DNA of 64,000 nucleotides from Populus alba (taxonomy: Eukaryota > Streptophyta > Magnoliopsida > Malpighiales > Salicaceae): NCBI RefSeq assembly GCF_005239225.2, contig NC_133293.1, positions 4,216,001 to 4,280,000 of the forward strand, read 5' to 3'. The notes under the pieces are model-generated. The model had not been told where the DNA came from and made no database searches. It worked only from the letters and a program-made list of their open reading frames with translations. Of the stretch, positions 10,896 through 23,200 are shown in pieces (the first letter of the stretch is position 1; the number at the start of each line of letters is the position of its first letter). Made by a program: the position numbers and the translations under genes.

Positions 10896-11459
10896 ATGAG
10901 GCCTTTGGACGAGAAAGAGATGGGTGAAGTCTTCAAGAAACTGATGCTGTTCACAGGAAACAACCTCAAAAACATCATTGAAAGCCCATCACATGAAGGA
11001 CCAGATCCGAACCCAGGTCGGTACTGCTTCAGGCTCCACAAAAACAAGGTATTTTACATCAGTGAATCAATAGTGAAGCGAGCAACAAACATTGGCCGCA
11101 AAAATTTGGTATCTTTAGGTACTTGTATTGGGAAATTCACTCATAGGGGTGATTTTAGATTGACTACACAGTCATTGAATTTATTGGCTGCAAATGCTAA
11201 AAATAAAGTTTGGTTGAAGCCCACTTCAGAGATGTCTTTTTTGTATGGGAATCATGTGTTAAAAGGTGGGTTAGGGAAGATTACTGATAGTATCAATCAA
11301 AATGATGGTGTTGTCGTGTTTTCAATGAGTGATGTGCCTTTGGGGTTTGGAACCGCCGCCAGGTCGACACAGGATTGTAGGAAGTGTGATCCTAATGGGA
11401 TTGTTGTGCATCACTACTCTGATATTGGTGAGTATTTGAGAGATGAAGATGATCTTTGA
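10896..11459 (+). CDS. NIP7: 60S ribosome biogenesis factor NIP7
   Basis: This intact single-exon frame encodes 187 residues, close to the ~180 usual for eukaryotic NIP7. NIP7 acts in the nucleolus in pre-rRNA processing and assembly of the 60S subunit, with RNA contacted through its PUA domain. The start MRPLDEKEMGEVFKKLMLF is typical. Residues 1-~95 form the alpha/beta pre-PUA domain (GRYCFRLHKNKVFYISE, SLGTCIGKFTHRGDFRLT). Residues ~96-173 form the PUA domain, with VWLKPTSEMSFLYGNHVLKG and the later DVPLGFGTAARST segment. The C-terminus is acidic (LRDEDDL). The start is unambiguous because the conserved N-terminus begins there. The promoter carries site II and telo-box motifs, suggesting co-regulation with ribosome genes. 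Nothing looks damaged despite retroelement debris ending ~550 bases upstream. Confidence 0.95.
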   Translation: MRPLDEKEMGEVFKKLMLFTGNNLKNIIESPSHEGPDPNPGRYCFRLHKNKVFYISESIVKRATNIGRKNLVSLGTCIGKFTHRGDFRLTTQSLNLLAANAKNKVWLKPTSEMSFLYGNHVLKGGLGKITDSINQNDGVVVFSMSDVPLGFGTAARSTQDCRKCDPNGIVVHHYSDIGEYLRDEDDL

Positions 11460-14400
11460 GAATCATTTTACAGCCTTCTGGGATTATAGGCTGCTGCTGC
11501 TGCTGTTCTTGGTGTTGGTTTAAGATAATTATGGGTTAGAACTTGTTTAATTTGGATTAGTTCGGGGTTTCTTGTTATTTTGTTTACGAATGTTAATGGA
11601 ATTAAAGGTTTTCTTTCATGGGTTTTGTCTTTATGCTAATTTTAATGAGTGTATTTCTACGTTGAGCTGTTCCTTTTCTGAGTTAGATAGCATAAGCTCA
11701 ATTTTATATCCTCAAGGCAGGTGATTAAATGATTTTCATGATCAACGAATGTGAGCAATATGGTCCTTAGTTCAATTATTTGGACTGGAATGAACATTTG
11801 CTGCACAAGATCATCTGCTTCCATATTTGTGTATCTTGATTTGTATGGGATGCAAATTGGAAAAGCTACTTGTGTATGCTTTTACAAAAGGCTTTGTAGA
11901 ATGCTTAGGCTGTGTTGGATTGTATTTCTTTAATTAGTATTTATGCTTGTTTTTTTCTGCAGGATAGGTACTTATGTGCACGCTAATCATGCTGCACAAA
12001 CAAGTTATTGATATTTGAGATTGTTTCTCTGGCCTTACAAATAAATGATTGAGTGAATTTAATTTTGATCAATGAAAAGATATTATTTGTTTCATTTTTG
12101 TGTTGGGCTCATGGAAAGTAGATTGCATTGGAATGCTGATGATACTTTAGTATGTACTACAGCTTCAATTGTGTTTGTTTCTTGCATATCGATTTCCTCC
12201 TATTTTGCTAATGTACCTCATCTAGCAGTTTTGTTCTGTTTTCTGGCTGTTTGGGTTACAGAAACTATAACTAAAGGTTTGTGAACAGCAATTGGTGGTG
12301 ATTATTGAGCATTTAGGAATGCAAATGATCAAGTGGCCAGTAGGGTAGTGAATAACTGTGCAGCATGCAATTTGACAATGTGATCAAGGAAAATGAATGG
12401 AACACTTGTGTATATTCCCATAATTTGAGAGTATGCATGATCTTTCACGCATTCCTTAGTCATACTGATTTACTAGAATTCTAAACTGTATTATAGATTG
12501 AGTTAAAGATCAATTTATTGCCTGAACATCATGTTGACTTTGAAGCTTATTTTGTCATACACCATGGTTAGATTATGTGATTCGTACTGTTTTGATATAT
12601 ACATCATTAAGTGAAGTTGTTTTGATATATGTATACTATCGTTTCTTAGTAAAAAAAAAATCATTGTATGTTATTAACAATTTTAAACCATGTCATGTAA
12701 AAAAACATTTCAATCCAAAAGAGTACTTTGTTAGGTGATCTCCAAGCTATGATGCAATGACATCTCGATTTAAAAAGCTTAAGTTGTGAGGTAAGACCTA
12801 AAATATGATTTATACTATACTTTAACATGCCACACTAGATTTAGATAAGATAGTTCTAAACACAGTTTACATCTTCTCCTTCATTTTCCAATAAAAACTG
12901 GAGTGCTTCTCCACTCTCCAAACAAGGTGGTTACTTGTGGAGGGCTCTGCTCAATGGCAATGTTCAATTTTTTCTTTACCGACAGCACCTTTGGCATGCT
13001 GCTCTGTAGTTGTTTAAGTTCATTAGTAATGTCTTGTATCTGGTGTTTTAAAGTGTATGTGTGTGTGTGTGTGTATTACTGTTTTGACCACATGCATGTA
13101 CTGGCCTTAGTGACGTTCTGTATGCAGTCTGGTAGGACTCCAAATAGTTGAAATTGATTTCAGAAGTTTGGTTATGGAGTTCTCCCTGTCACATGTCATT
13201 CTTTACATAGTAACTTCTAGTTAGAAGTCGGAATACTTACAAACTATATTTTGCTATGTATCCAGTCTGATAAACCCATCAATGAGTTCAAATTGTGCTT
13301 TTGTTCTGATGCTACCTTAGTTACATGCTCCATCTCTTTATGGCCACTTTAATTTAGAACTTTATCTCTATATGGTCTCTTTAATTTAGAACTTTGAATA
13401 TTGTCAGACTACCACACAACTTTTCTACTTGAGAATACTGCCGTGTATTTCCAGTTACATCTCATATATTTTGTTTTCATTATAATTGCCTCGCATTCTG
13501 TCAGAAAGCAAACAAGTCCTTATCGTGGGTATTATCTGTCTTGTTGATTTGATCTCTCCTCATGCAAGTCTTGCTAGTGATTTCAATTTAGTTGAGGCTA
13601 GACCAAAACATTTGGTTGGAGATATTAGTCAAAATGTGCTTTGCTGCAACAAATGCTGCACTGCAGAAGAGGGGGCATGGACGCGTGGCAATGAGATTCA
13701 ATTTCTCAGAAGCTTGCTCTACGGTTCATTGCTAGAATATTATTGACGTTTCTCTTGCTACGAGAATATGATTGACCAACCAGTCGACGAGTTCCAGCAA
13801 TTGTAAGGTTATATTCTTAAGCCACCATTTGATATGCCAGCCTCATGTCCAGTCCACGCATAATTCCTGTCTACTGTCGAGCTCACGAAAAAAGGAATCA
13901 AATCTGAATGCCCTGATGGATCCATTCACTTAATTGAGATGAAATATGTTTCGGGGCTTGATTGATTATCCATTGCTAAGCATCAGGGTGCTTGCTGCAA
14001 GTAGCTCTCTACCATGAACCTGGTCAACATGAAGGATCCATACCTAAGTAAAGAGGAGTCTCAATTCGTGATCTCTTTACTAATTGATGCTGGCTGCTGC
14101 AGGCACCAAAGATATTAAAAAGGTGAAACATTCTTGTCTGCGCACCAGGGGAAAGGAACAGTGCCGTGGGAGGGTACTATTATACCACTAAACTAGATGC
14201 GCTGGGCGCTGCCTGCTGAGATTAGGTCCAAATATACTTGTTACCAAGCCTATCAAGGCCAGACCTTCTTGGTGCTGTGTGTTTCCAAAGTTTTTTTTTT
14301 TTTTTAACTAACATGAGTGTTCAGATTAGCTTGCGTGTATCTCGAATGATTCTATGAGATTTAAAGTTAATGATAATGTAAGGTTCCAATGATTCTAAAA

Positions 14401-17400
14401 GAATTCTAACTCGTGACCATTGAAGAGCAAACTTAAAGTCTGATTAATTGAGCTATTCTTTTAGAACAAACTCAAGGATTCAAACTCGAACTTGTGCTGG
14501 CTTTTTAATTTATAGGCAGTGGTGTATCTTCTTCATAAGATCTTATATAAGGTCAGTGCCGGATGTCCATGAAGAACTCTAAAGATGGAATTCCTTGAAT
14601 CCATATTCATAATTGTCACACAAAGGAGACGGAAGGGTAAGCCATCCATATCCATTTGATAGTGTGGAAATCATGGATGGCTTCAGGCCTGTAAGCCTGT
14701 CAAAGCCAATTCTCCTCTTCTTTGGACGTACCTCTAGCTAGCTTTGATTAAAATACAATAATCCTGTCATTATCAAGGGATTATGGAATATAAACAGGAA
14801 ACAAAGCAGCCCCCCTAATTTGTTCTTAAGCAGGAATTGAATTGATCCTACATTCTCAATGTTTTTATTTTCTTAGTACTTTATTCTCCATATCATTGTG
14901 AATATTGGCCACATTCTTTCTCCTTGAATCAAAGTTAGGCATAAATTAGCCCATTTATTACATAAAATCAGATAAACTAATAATTCTTCTTTACCTTTAA
15001 ATTTATTCCCTTTATAGCCTAACATTTAATCAATTCCCTCATTCTTTTTAATTTCTAGAAGAAATTAAAGTTCCCATTTAAAAAAGAATTACTCAACTCT
15101 CATGTGATTACTATAACACAATTTTGTCATCCAATCTCCTAACACCTTAGATCTTAACCACATGATTGGAATCTTGTTTTTGCCCTCTCATCTTATTCTA
15201 TCTTTATTCAAGCTTTCTTTTATATATACACACACACACATACCTTCTTTGCAACTTTAGCCCTAAACTCTATACTAAATCTAAAACAACCTCTAAAATT
15301 ATTGTATTGTGCATTGTGTGATTAGTTTCAGACACAAAAATATACTCTCTTCATTGGTTAAGACTACTATATATATTCCAATTTGGATAAAAAAAATGAT
15401 GTAATTTTACATTTTTTAAATTACAGGATCAAAATGCATTTATGTAATTCTTTATAGGTTGCATGGACAAAATTGTAATAAGAAGTTGGTAACATTTCTT
15501 CTCCATTTGAGGACTTATTTTCATAATTACAATACTTGAGGACCAAAGTAGACTTATATATGGACTTAGGAGTGTTTGAGTGCATCATTTACCTTGAAGG
15601 ATAGCTAGTTGCCAATAGTCTTAATTTCACAATATTTATATATTTCATATATCGTCCTCATGAATATGGGAATAGTTTAGGTAAGTTAAAGTGTTAGCCA
15701 CTTTAATTAATTAATAAATTCCCTAAGTCCATTCAAAGAAAATAAAAGATTCTGCTGAGCAGAATTAAGAAAACTAATAAACAAACTTGTCCAATAAACT
15801 TTAACAAATACCTTAGTATTGGAGTCTTATCACAATGATAAAGAATCAAAGAATAATATTATCATGAATAACTTCGTTACAATGATTACAAGATCTAGAA
15901 AAGAATAAATTTCTAGTTCAAATCCTACTATTTTTATTTTTCCATTTACAAGTAAATATATAATTAATTGTGAATCTCAAGCTGACAGGCTCTCTTTCTC
16001 ATGAATTAGCTTTTAAAAATGAAATCTTATCCGTGAATCACGTTCAGGAGTCGAGTGTATTCATGATATTAAAGAAAAAAAAAATAATTCTATCAAATAT
16101 TTAAATTAATAGCCACCTTCTTGTGATGTATATATATACATCTTTTGAGGATTGATTGCTATACTATATGACACATAGGAATCAAGGAAATATCCATACA
16201 CGTACAGTAATTTTGCACGAAGTGAATATAAATTGTATTCGTGCTTTAGAAAAATTCCCCACATATATTCTAATATTTTCTTGTGAAAGGCAAACGATGC
16301 TCCATATTGTTGATTCAAAATCCTTAGCATTCACGTACGTATATCACAAGAACATTATATATTTATGGTTAAAAACTGGAGAATCGATCACGCCATGGCA
16401 CAAACCCTAGCTAAAGCTTACCATAAATCTCAAGAGGAGCCCAACAATTTGCTTTAGTGATGAAGATGGGTCGTTGCTTTTCTTCAAAAAAGAAGAGGTT
16501 AAGATGGAAAGGCACGTACCCTTAAGAGAATAGGGTACAAGCTAACAAGTACCTTATAGATCTTAAAATTTGGCCTTTCTAAGGGACAATGTTCACATGG
16601 GCTTGTAGTGTTGATTATGAGTGTGGGATGGAGCTCTCAATCATGTGGAGCCTGGAATATATGATTCTTACCCTGTGATTTGGGATTAAAGCAAAGCATA
16701 TTGAGTCTGTTTTGGGATTTTGGGGTGCAAGATGTTGCTTTATTAGCTTTATAGCAAGAAATCCAAAGAGTCTCAAAGAATTGCTAGAATTTAATGTGAT
16801 TTGGCATGTCGACGAGCCTCATAGCAGGTTTTGGTGGGTTTGACGAATCATCGTTATCCCAGGTGGACTCAATGGCATATGGGGTGGAAAATATTCCTTG
16901 ATGCCGTCTCACCATCACCTAAATCATGCTCTCCAAATAAATTAAGAAAAAGATTTGAGTTCCTATCATTCAATCCCAAAAAAAAATAAAAAATAGGCAT
17001 TCAAGCTTCGTCTTAAATTAACATATAGTTTTAATTTCAAGATAAGATGCATACTAATTATAATCTTGGAATCGAAGTGTCTACAGGATCCAATTCTCTA
17101 AGGTTCTGCAAGCTGTACGAGTCATTCTCCTAAAAATAAAAAAACAACAACATCATTTTCGAGCACCCTAGCTAGCTAGCTTTAAGATCATAATTTGAAG
17201 ACCAGAAGAACAGGGACAGATGCTTGGAAGAAACCAAGATGAACTGGTCCAGTATGGGGGGGAATAACAGTGAAGAACATAGATAATTTATCCAAGCGAG
17301 CTAGCTAGCAGAAATCGTTTTCAAGAGAAGGGAAGTGTTGGCTTTGTTGATGTTAGGTCTCCGTCTGAAGGACCATTTGGCACGAGGAGGAGGTTGCGAA

Positions 17401-18390
17401 TTAGGACATGCTTGCGACCAAGGTGCTTGATAAAGATTGGATTTGTCTTAAAAAGCCCTACACTCTATGAATCATCTTTCATTTGGTTGGGTTGAATTGG
17501 GTGCTAGAATCTTACATTACTTTTACAGAATTCCAAGCTGTTGCTTGCTTCTCCACGGACAATGCCCTATTTTTCTCCTAGCTTTATGTAGACAAATTGC
17601 ACGTTATTGGTTAATCCATAAAAATCTCTCCGAGAAAAACTTTTAAATGTCATGCATGCATGGCCCTTATCCACCTGCTTTCAGTCGCCTCTAATTTGGA
17701 AGAGCTCCGAGAAAATATCTCGAGTGAATTATTGAGCCATGTTGTAGGGTTCAAGGAATATATATACACAATGTGATTATTTTATGTGCGTGGATATGAG
17801 ATAAAGTAATTAGTTTTAAAGAACAATGTGATTCTCTTGGGAGAGAAAAAGATTAATTACATCGGATTTTTTACATGGAACAAGCTTTTTAATTGTACAC
17901 ATAAACCATCTCATAATAAGGGGTTAGGTGATCGTTATGGGAAAATATTAATTATTGTTTCGGAGCAAACCCTATATTTTCACCAATTCATCAAAAAAAG
18001 TCTTATGCTATCAATTCAATAGATTAACTTCATTAGGTAGCTCAACTCCCCTTGGACCTTTTGTTTTGTTACATGGAGGATTTTCAAATTTGAATTTTTT
18101 TTATATAAAGAATTAATTTAGGACATTAATATTATCATTGGAGCTATAAAACAACAGTACGTACTAGTGTTCTTATACACACACACTAGATTATTGACCT
18201 GTGGTATTTTCTTGGATGTAAAAGAAACGTTTGGATGTTGGTAATGTTTTTATTCTAGTGGAATTTGTTTTTTAATCAAGTGAGAGTTGATCCAATTTAA
18301 ACTAATTGAATAGGCGGATCTAAAAGCAATCCATACAACTCATAAAAACATAATTTGATTAAAAAAATTCAAGATGACACCTTTTTTTTA
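11460..18390. other. Long intergenic stretch
   Basis: The first few hundred bases are the NIP7 3' UTR and downstream flank. The rest shows no conserved coding region, no RNA gene I can support and no retroelement domain. Scattered frames (11751-13746, 16106-16410, 17828-18022) lack recognisable motifs. The 86-codon frame at 13486-13746 is Cys-rich near its end (CCNKCC) but has no context supporting a gene. A short GT repeat lies near 13058-13073 and CTAGCTAGC clusters near 17165 and 17300. Composition is less extreme than in the repeat blocks, so it may be genuine gene-flanking DNA. Confidence 0.45.
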
Positions 18391-18399
18391 ATATTAAAA

Positions 18400-19335
18400 T
18401 AACAACATATTGGATTAATTTGGGTCAACCTGGGTTAACATGTCAAATCCGCGACCCGGGTTATGAGACTATGATAACCCCATAGAAAGCAAATCAAAAT
18501 AAATTATGAAGTCTAATTTTCAGTAAAACCAATGTTAAAGGATGAAATTGAAAAAAAATCAATAAAAAAGACTTAAAAAAATTACCCGAGCTAACCAGTC
18601 AAACTTGCAACTCGAGTCATAAGATCAAGATAACCCCATGGAAAATAAATTGATTAAAAAAATCAATAAAAAACAATATAAAAAAACTCATGACCAGGTT
18701 ATTAGATCGAGATAACCCTATAGAAAAAAAAATAAAAAATAATTGAATTTAACCCATGTTAACCTCCTAAATTTTGATCACGAGAATGAGATAATTCCAT
18801 AGAGAGCAAATCAAAACAAATTATGAAGCTCGGCACCCAATCGCTCATGTCGAATCTAATGTTAAATGATGAAAATTTTAAAAAACTTAATTATAAAAAG
18901 GACACAAAAAATGAGCCAAATGAACCCGGGTTAACCCGTTAAGCACTATTCTAGAGTCATAAGGCTGAGATAACCTATAAAAAAAATAAATCAAAACAAA
19001 TCATGAAACATAAGTCTCAATGAAACATAATATTAAATGATGAAATTGAAGAAACAATCAATTAAAAAATTTGAATCAATTGGGTTAACTCGCGACCTGA
19101 GTTATGAGACGGGGACAATCTAATAAAAAGAAAATCTAATTTTGAAGGACCCATAACTCGAGTCATGAGTCCAAAATAACCTTTTAGAGATAAGATTAAA
19201 AAAAACCCAATTTAACCGTGGTTAAAATGCCAAAAATAGCGACCTTGATCATGAGACCATATATCACCATAGAAAACAAATCAAAACAGATTATGAAGCT
19301 CAATTCTCAACTAACCTAGTGTTGAATAATGAAAT
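18400..19335. repeat. Degenerate tandem repeat array (family S)
   Basis: Six to eight diverged units of about 75-170 bases follow one another. Each holds the motif order GTTAACC-GGGTTATGAGA, GATAACCCCATAGAAA, AAATCAAAACAAATTATGAAG, CTCAATTCTCAAC and AATGTTAAATGATGAAATTG. Clear starts of the middle motif lie near 18473, 18634, 18707, 18788, 18970 and 19265. The array ends where the 5' LTR of the Ogre-like element begins. The reverse complement of the same motif order is at 2200-2740. Confidence 0.7.
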
Positions 19336-19336
19336 T

Positions 19337-20514
19337 GGGAAGAAGAGCACCCTAATCTAGCAAACCATTATCTTCTCTAGCCGCCAGAGCATCAGTTCAT
19401 GCGCCCCCAGTGATCTCTATACACTAGTAGTGTTCAACAATCTCACTAAATTCCAATTGCTCATCTTGACCATTCAGACCTTTCTAAAAGGTGTTATTTG
19501 AATTTTGAATGATTTTGTATTTGCTATTGTGCAAATTGTATATGGGTAATAGTAAGTGCATGTGAGTGAATTAGTGAAAATGATGGTGTGTGTGTTTGTG
19601 GTGCATGATTTTATTTTTACTAGTCTTAAAATAAAGAATGAAAAAAATACTAGAAAAATTATGGCCAAGCAAAAAAAAAAAGCCTAAAATCTATGCCATT
19701 TGCTTAATTTAATTTTTTTTTTGTTAAATATTATGTTTAGCATAAAAAAAAAAATCATTTTGTGTGTTTTAACATGTGCGTGTGCGTGTGTATGTGTGGC
19801 ATTGAAAAAAAAAAACTATGTTTTGTATTTGCATGTATTTTTGGGCTTCATAACAAGATTATGAAATCCATTAAAAATTTGGCCCAAATAAAAAACCCTT
19901 TTTAAATAAACATTGATAAGATCTTCGAATAAAAAAGCCAAATCCTTTTCATGTGAGCCCAATGTTTATTTTTGTCATTTTCAGATCCAATGCTCATTTT
20001 AAAATTCTACCTAAGATTGTTTGATGTGAGTAGATTGGTGACGAGCATTGACTTTCGGTATTTACTAACACTATATTTAAAAATATTAACTCCGGTATTT
20101 CCTAACACTAGAGTGAGAAATATCAATCTTGGTATTTACTGATGTCAAAGTCAAAAATATTGATTTCAATATTTACTGCCGCTAGAGTTGAGAATAGTAA
20201 CCTAAAATTTACTAACATCAGAGTTATAAATACTATAGACAAACCATGATAGCACACAAGAAACCATTATCAAGTTAAGACAAAATCATTAATGCAGCTT
20301 ACCTTAAGTAGGATGTTTTAAGGGTGATAATATCTTCTTTTTAGCGTAACCAGTTTCGTACCATAGAATCTTTAAAGATCAATTAGGGTTCTTAGTAACT
20401 AAAATACTAGGTGGCGACTCCATAAACAAGACATTTCGCCTATAAGAACAAGATGTCATATATCTATTCTGTTTTTTTTTTAAATTAATGGCCGCCGTGA
20501 TGTCAAGTGTGACA
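19337..20514 (+). repeat. 5' LTR of the Ogre-like element
   Basis: It aligns with 28717-29830 over most of its length (CAATCTCACTAAATTC, GATGATTTTGTATTTG..TATTGTG). It ends ...GTGTGACA at 20514, four bases before the primer site. Compared with the 3' LTR it lacks the first ~210 bases; family S repeat abuts the break. It contains three to four copies of a ~40-base motif TATTTACTAACACTAGAGT.AGAAATA between about 20055 and 20235. Confidence 0.75.
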
Positions 20515-20517
20515 GAA

Positions 20518-20536
20518 TGACGACTCCATTGGAGAC
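20518..20536 (+). promoter_or_regulatory. tRNA-Arg-type primer-binding site
   Basis: TGACGACTCCATTGGAGAC differs slightly from the TGGCGACTCC.. site that is complementary to tRNA-Arg and typical of Ogre/Tat elements. Equivalent sites occur at 52413 and 61267, each preceded by a related LTR end. Confidence 0.7.
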
Positions 20537-20605
20537 TTTATTTGGACCAAGCTTTTTTTTTTTGTTTGTTAATTGCTATAATGTTTGTTATGTTATGTTC
20601 ATTTG

Positions 20606-20606
<1 letters not shown>

Positions 20607-20661
<55 letters not shown>
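20607..20661. repeat. (TA)n microsatellite
   Basis: About 27 uninterrupted TA units lie ~70 bases downstream of the primer site, inside the element leader. Confidence 0.95.
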
Positions 20662-20989
20662 CTTTTTCATGCATATTTATTCATGTTATCTTGTATGTAT
20701 TGGATATGAATTTGTGTCTTTACACATTACTCACTAGGCATTGAATATACACAATATCAACTTTAGGTTAGGTGGAGAAGTAGTGGCATCCCAATGGTTT
20801 TAGCCTAGGTAAGACTCGTGAAACTATCCAGCTCTTGCTTGATTGTTTACTCGGTAGTGGTTAATATACCGATCTAATATTACTCAAGGCCTCTATCTTC
20901 ACACTTCTTATACGCCTTATATCAACCTTTAATGATCACTAAGCATGTGAAAGACCCTTTGAAACTATGTAGTAACCCACCCCATGCAC

Positions 20990-22084
20990 TTAATGGCTAG
21001 AACCTACCTATTAGGTTATACCCTGTATAAATTTCACCCAGGCAAGCTTAACCTGTAGAGTCTTGATTACAGGACTTATGGGTGACATAATGACCACTAA
21101 TCGTGAGATCATAACTGTTGAGTATGAGTTTGAATTTAAATCATTGCAGTTGACTAAGAAAGACTGCCTTAGATTGGATGCCAGTGGGATATCACTGCTT
21201 AGGGATGTAAGATGTATAATAAATGATGCCAATAAGTTGGTTTAACTTATTAAGTATCTAAAAGATGAGATAGAATTTACCAAGATATATAGGAGGATTT
21301 TGCACCTTTTGAAAGTGTCAGTGTTACCATTAGCCATAAGAGCTTTGATACATTTTTGGAACCTTGATTATCGGTGCTTTACATTTAGAGATATTGATAT
21401 GGTGCCAACTATTAAGAAATATGGTTTCTTGACATATTTCCCTGAAGATGTTTGTAAGCTATACTTTCACCAAAGAATTGAGAATACTATGAAAAAGTTT
21501 GTTAAGCTATTAGGAATCCATCAAATGAACCAATATAGAGAAAAGAATAACTCCTGGATGCTAGTGGGATATCACTGCTTAGGGATGTAAGATGTGGAAT
21601 AAATGATGCCAATAAGTTGGTTTAGCTTATTAAGTATCTAAAAGATGAGATAGAATTTACCAAGATATATAGGAGGATTTTGCACCTTTTGAAAGTGTCA
21701 GTGCTACCATTAGCCATAAAAGCTTTGATACATTTTTGGGACCCTGATTATTGGTGCTTTACATTTAGAGATATTGATATGGTGCCAACTATTAAGAAAT
21801 ATGGTTTCTTGACATATTTCTTTGAAGATGTTTGTAAGCTATACTTTCACCAAAGAATTGAGAATATTATGAAAAAGTTTGTTAAGCTATTAGGAATCCA
21901 TCAAATGAACCAATATAGAGAAAAAAATAACTTCTGGATGCCATTAGGATATCACTGCTTAGGGCTATGGAAAGAAACCCTAAGTGCCATTAAGTTTGAA
22001 AGTATTAAGAAAGATGTAGCAAGGCTTACTAGTATACTTGAAAAGGCTTTAAGGTTTAGATTTGGAAAAGCAACATCTACCTAG
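20990..22084 (+). pseudogene. Ogre-like ORF1 remnant with a 380-bp internal tandem duplication
   Basis: Two neighbouring frames (21300-21590 and 21680-22084) encode nearly the same polypeptide, beginning MHLLKVSVLPLAI and containing ALIHFW..DY.CFTFRDIDMVPTI. This wording matches the extra ORF that precedes gag in Ogre-type elements, whose function is unknown. At DNA level a 380-base unit repeats: 21174-21553 and 21554-21933 are almost identical, including GGGATATCACTGCTTAGGGA in both. The second frame continues into a Lys/Glu-rich helix (KKDVARLTSILEKALRFRFG). The duplication is much less diverged than the rest of the element, so it arose late. The assignment to ORF1 is from recall of the family, not a search. 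Confidence 0.65.
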
Positions 22085-23200
22085 CTAGTATTTACAGGTC
22101 AGCCTCCATATATTCCCACAACTCCACCACTTCAAGACTAACCAAAAATAGCTGAAAAGGCTTTCGTTTATAATAAGAAATGTGTCAGTCCCTTACATTA
22201 AAGTTGAAAAAAGTGGGGATGAAAATCTCCATACATTTGAGGTTATAAATGCCTAATGGGCATCTGAAAATAAGGTATGAAGAAAGCCAGAAATTTATAA
22301 GGCCACAAAAATAGTTGTTAAATGCTTTTTGAAACATAGGTTGCCATTCCAATATAACTCGACATAGGAATTCCTGAGAGGATTAATATGATGAAAATAA
22401 AGTGTGTTGATTATAGATCCCACCTATTCACATAACATTTCCATGATTTATACATGTAATAAGGGTTTAAGATGAGTTGGAAAGTTTGAGAAAGAACTCA
22501 ATGGTGCTACCATCAACTATCTTGAAGGATTTAAAGAAGAAGACCATAAAGAAGGCCTTGAGGCTAGAGAGAATCTTCATGAACTGTTGCCTCAACTGAC
22601 CATTGGCACTTTAGAAGATGTCCCATCTGAATTTATGAGAAAGCTGGCTTATGGGGAAGAGTTGAACAATTAAGAGATCCAAGAAGTAAAGTTGGTTGAT
22701 GGGGAATAGTTGAACAATTGGGAGATCCAGAAAGTCCGGATTGTTTTCAAAAAGTAATAATATGCTTTATCTATATGCTTTTGTTTTGATTGAATAATGT
22801 ACCTTACCAATAATCATGGCTCAAGATATTGGCAATACGGCTTTGTTGTTGAGCCTTTTCTCTTTTAAAATTTTAATGAGATCATGCATTTTTCTTTCAT
22901 TTATGCCTTTTTATTTTCCTAAATATTAACAATACACTCATAACCAAAACACTTTTCACTTTCAGGAAATCTGAAAGCGAATCGTTGATAAACTCATAAA
23001 CCCACAAAATTGAGAATAATTGACCTAACTTTGATAAAACTATAATTGCAATAGATGAGAAAGGATGTGAGAAGGAAGACATCAAAGAGTTTAGAAAGCT
23101 AGTAGAACAATTTATGTATACATGGGAGCATGCAAAAGAAGAGCTAGAATTGATAAATGTAGGCATTAAGCAAGATATAAAAGAAATGAAAATTAGGATG
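22085..23200 (+). other. Ogre-like internal spacer; gag-protease largely missing
   Basis: Reading around stops gives an acidic segment near 22480-22670 (EELNGATINYLEGF, LPQLTIGTLEDVPSEFM) but no capsid motif, no CCHC knuckle and no protease active site. The sister element at 53285-53970 does keep a gag here, which suggests a deletion in this copy. Confidence 0.45.

Noticed and set aside
13486..13746. 86-codon Cys-containing frame
   Set aside because: It has no signal peptide with a clear cleavage site, no family motif, no promoter signals and no neighbouring exon.
15890..15940. Possible tRNA T-arm (GTTCAAATCC)
   Set aside because: No acceptor stem, D-arm or anticodon arm could be paired around it.
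20517..20744. 75-codon frame with (YI)n
   Set aside because: It is a translation of the (TA)n microsatellite and element leader.
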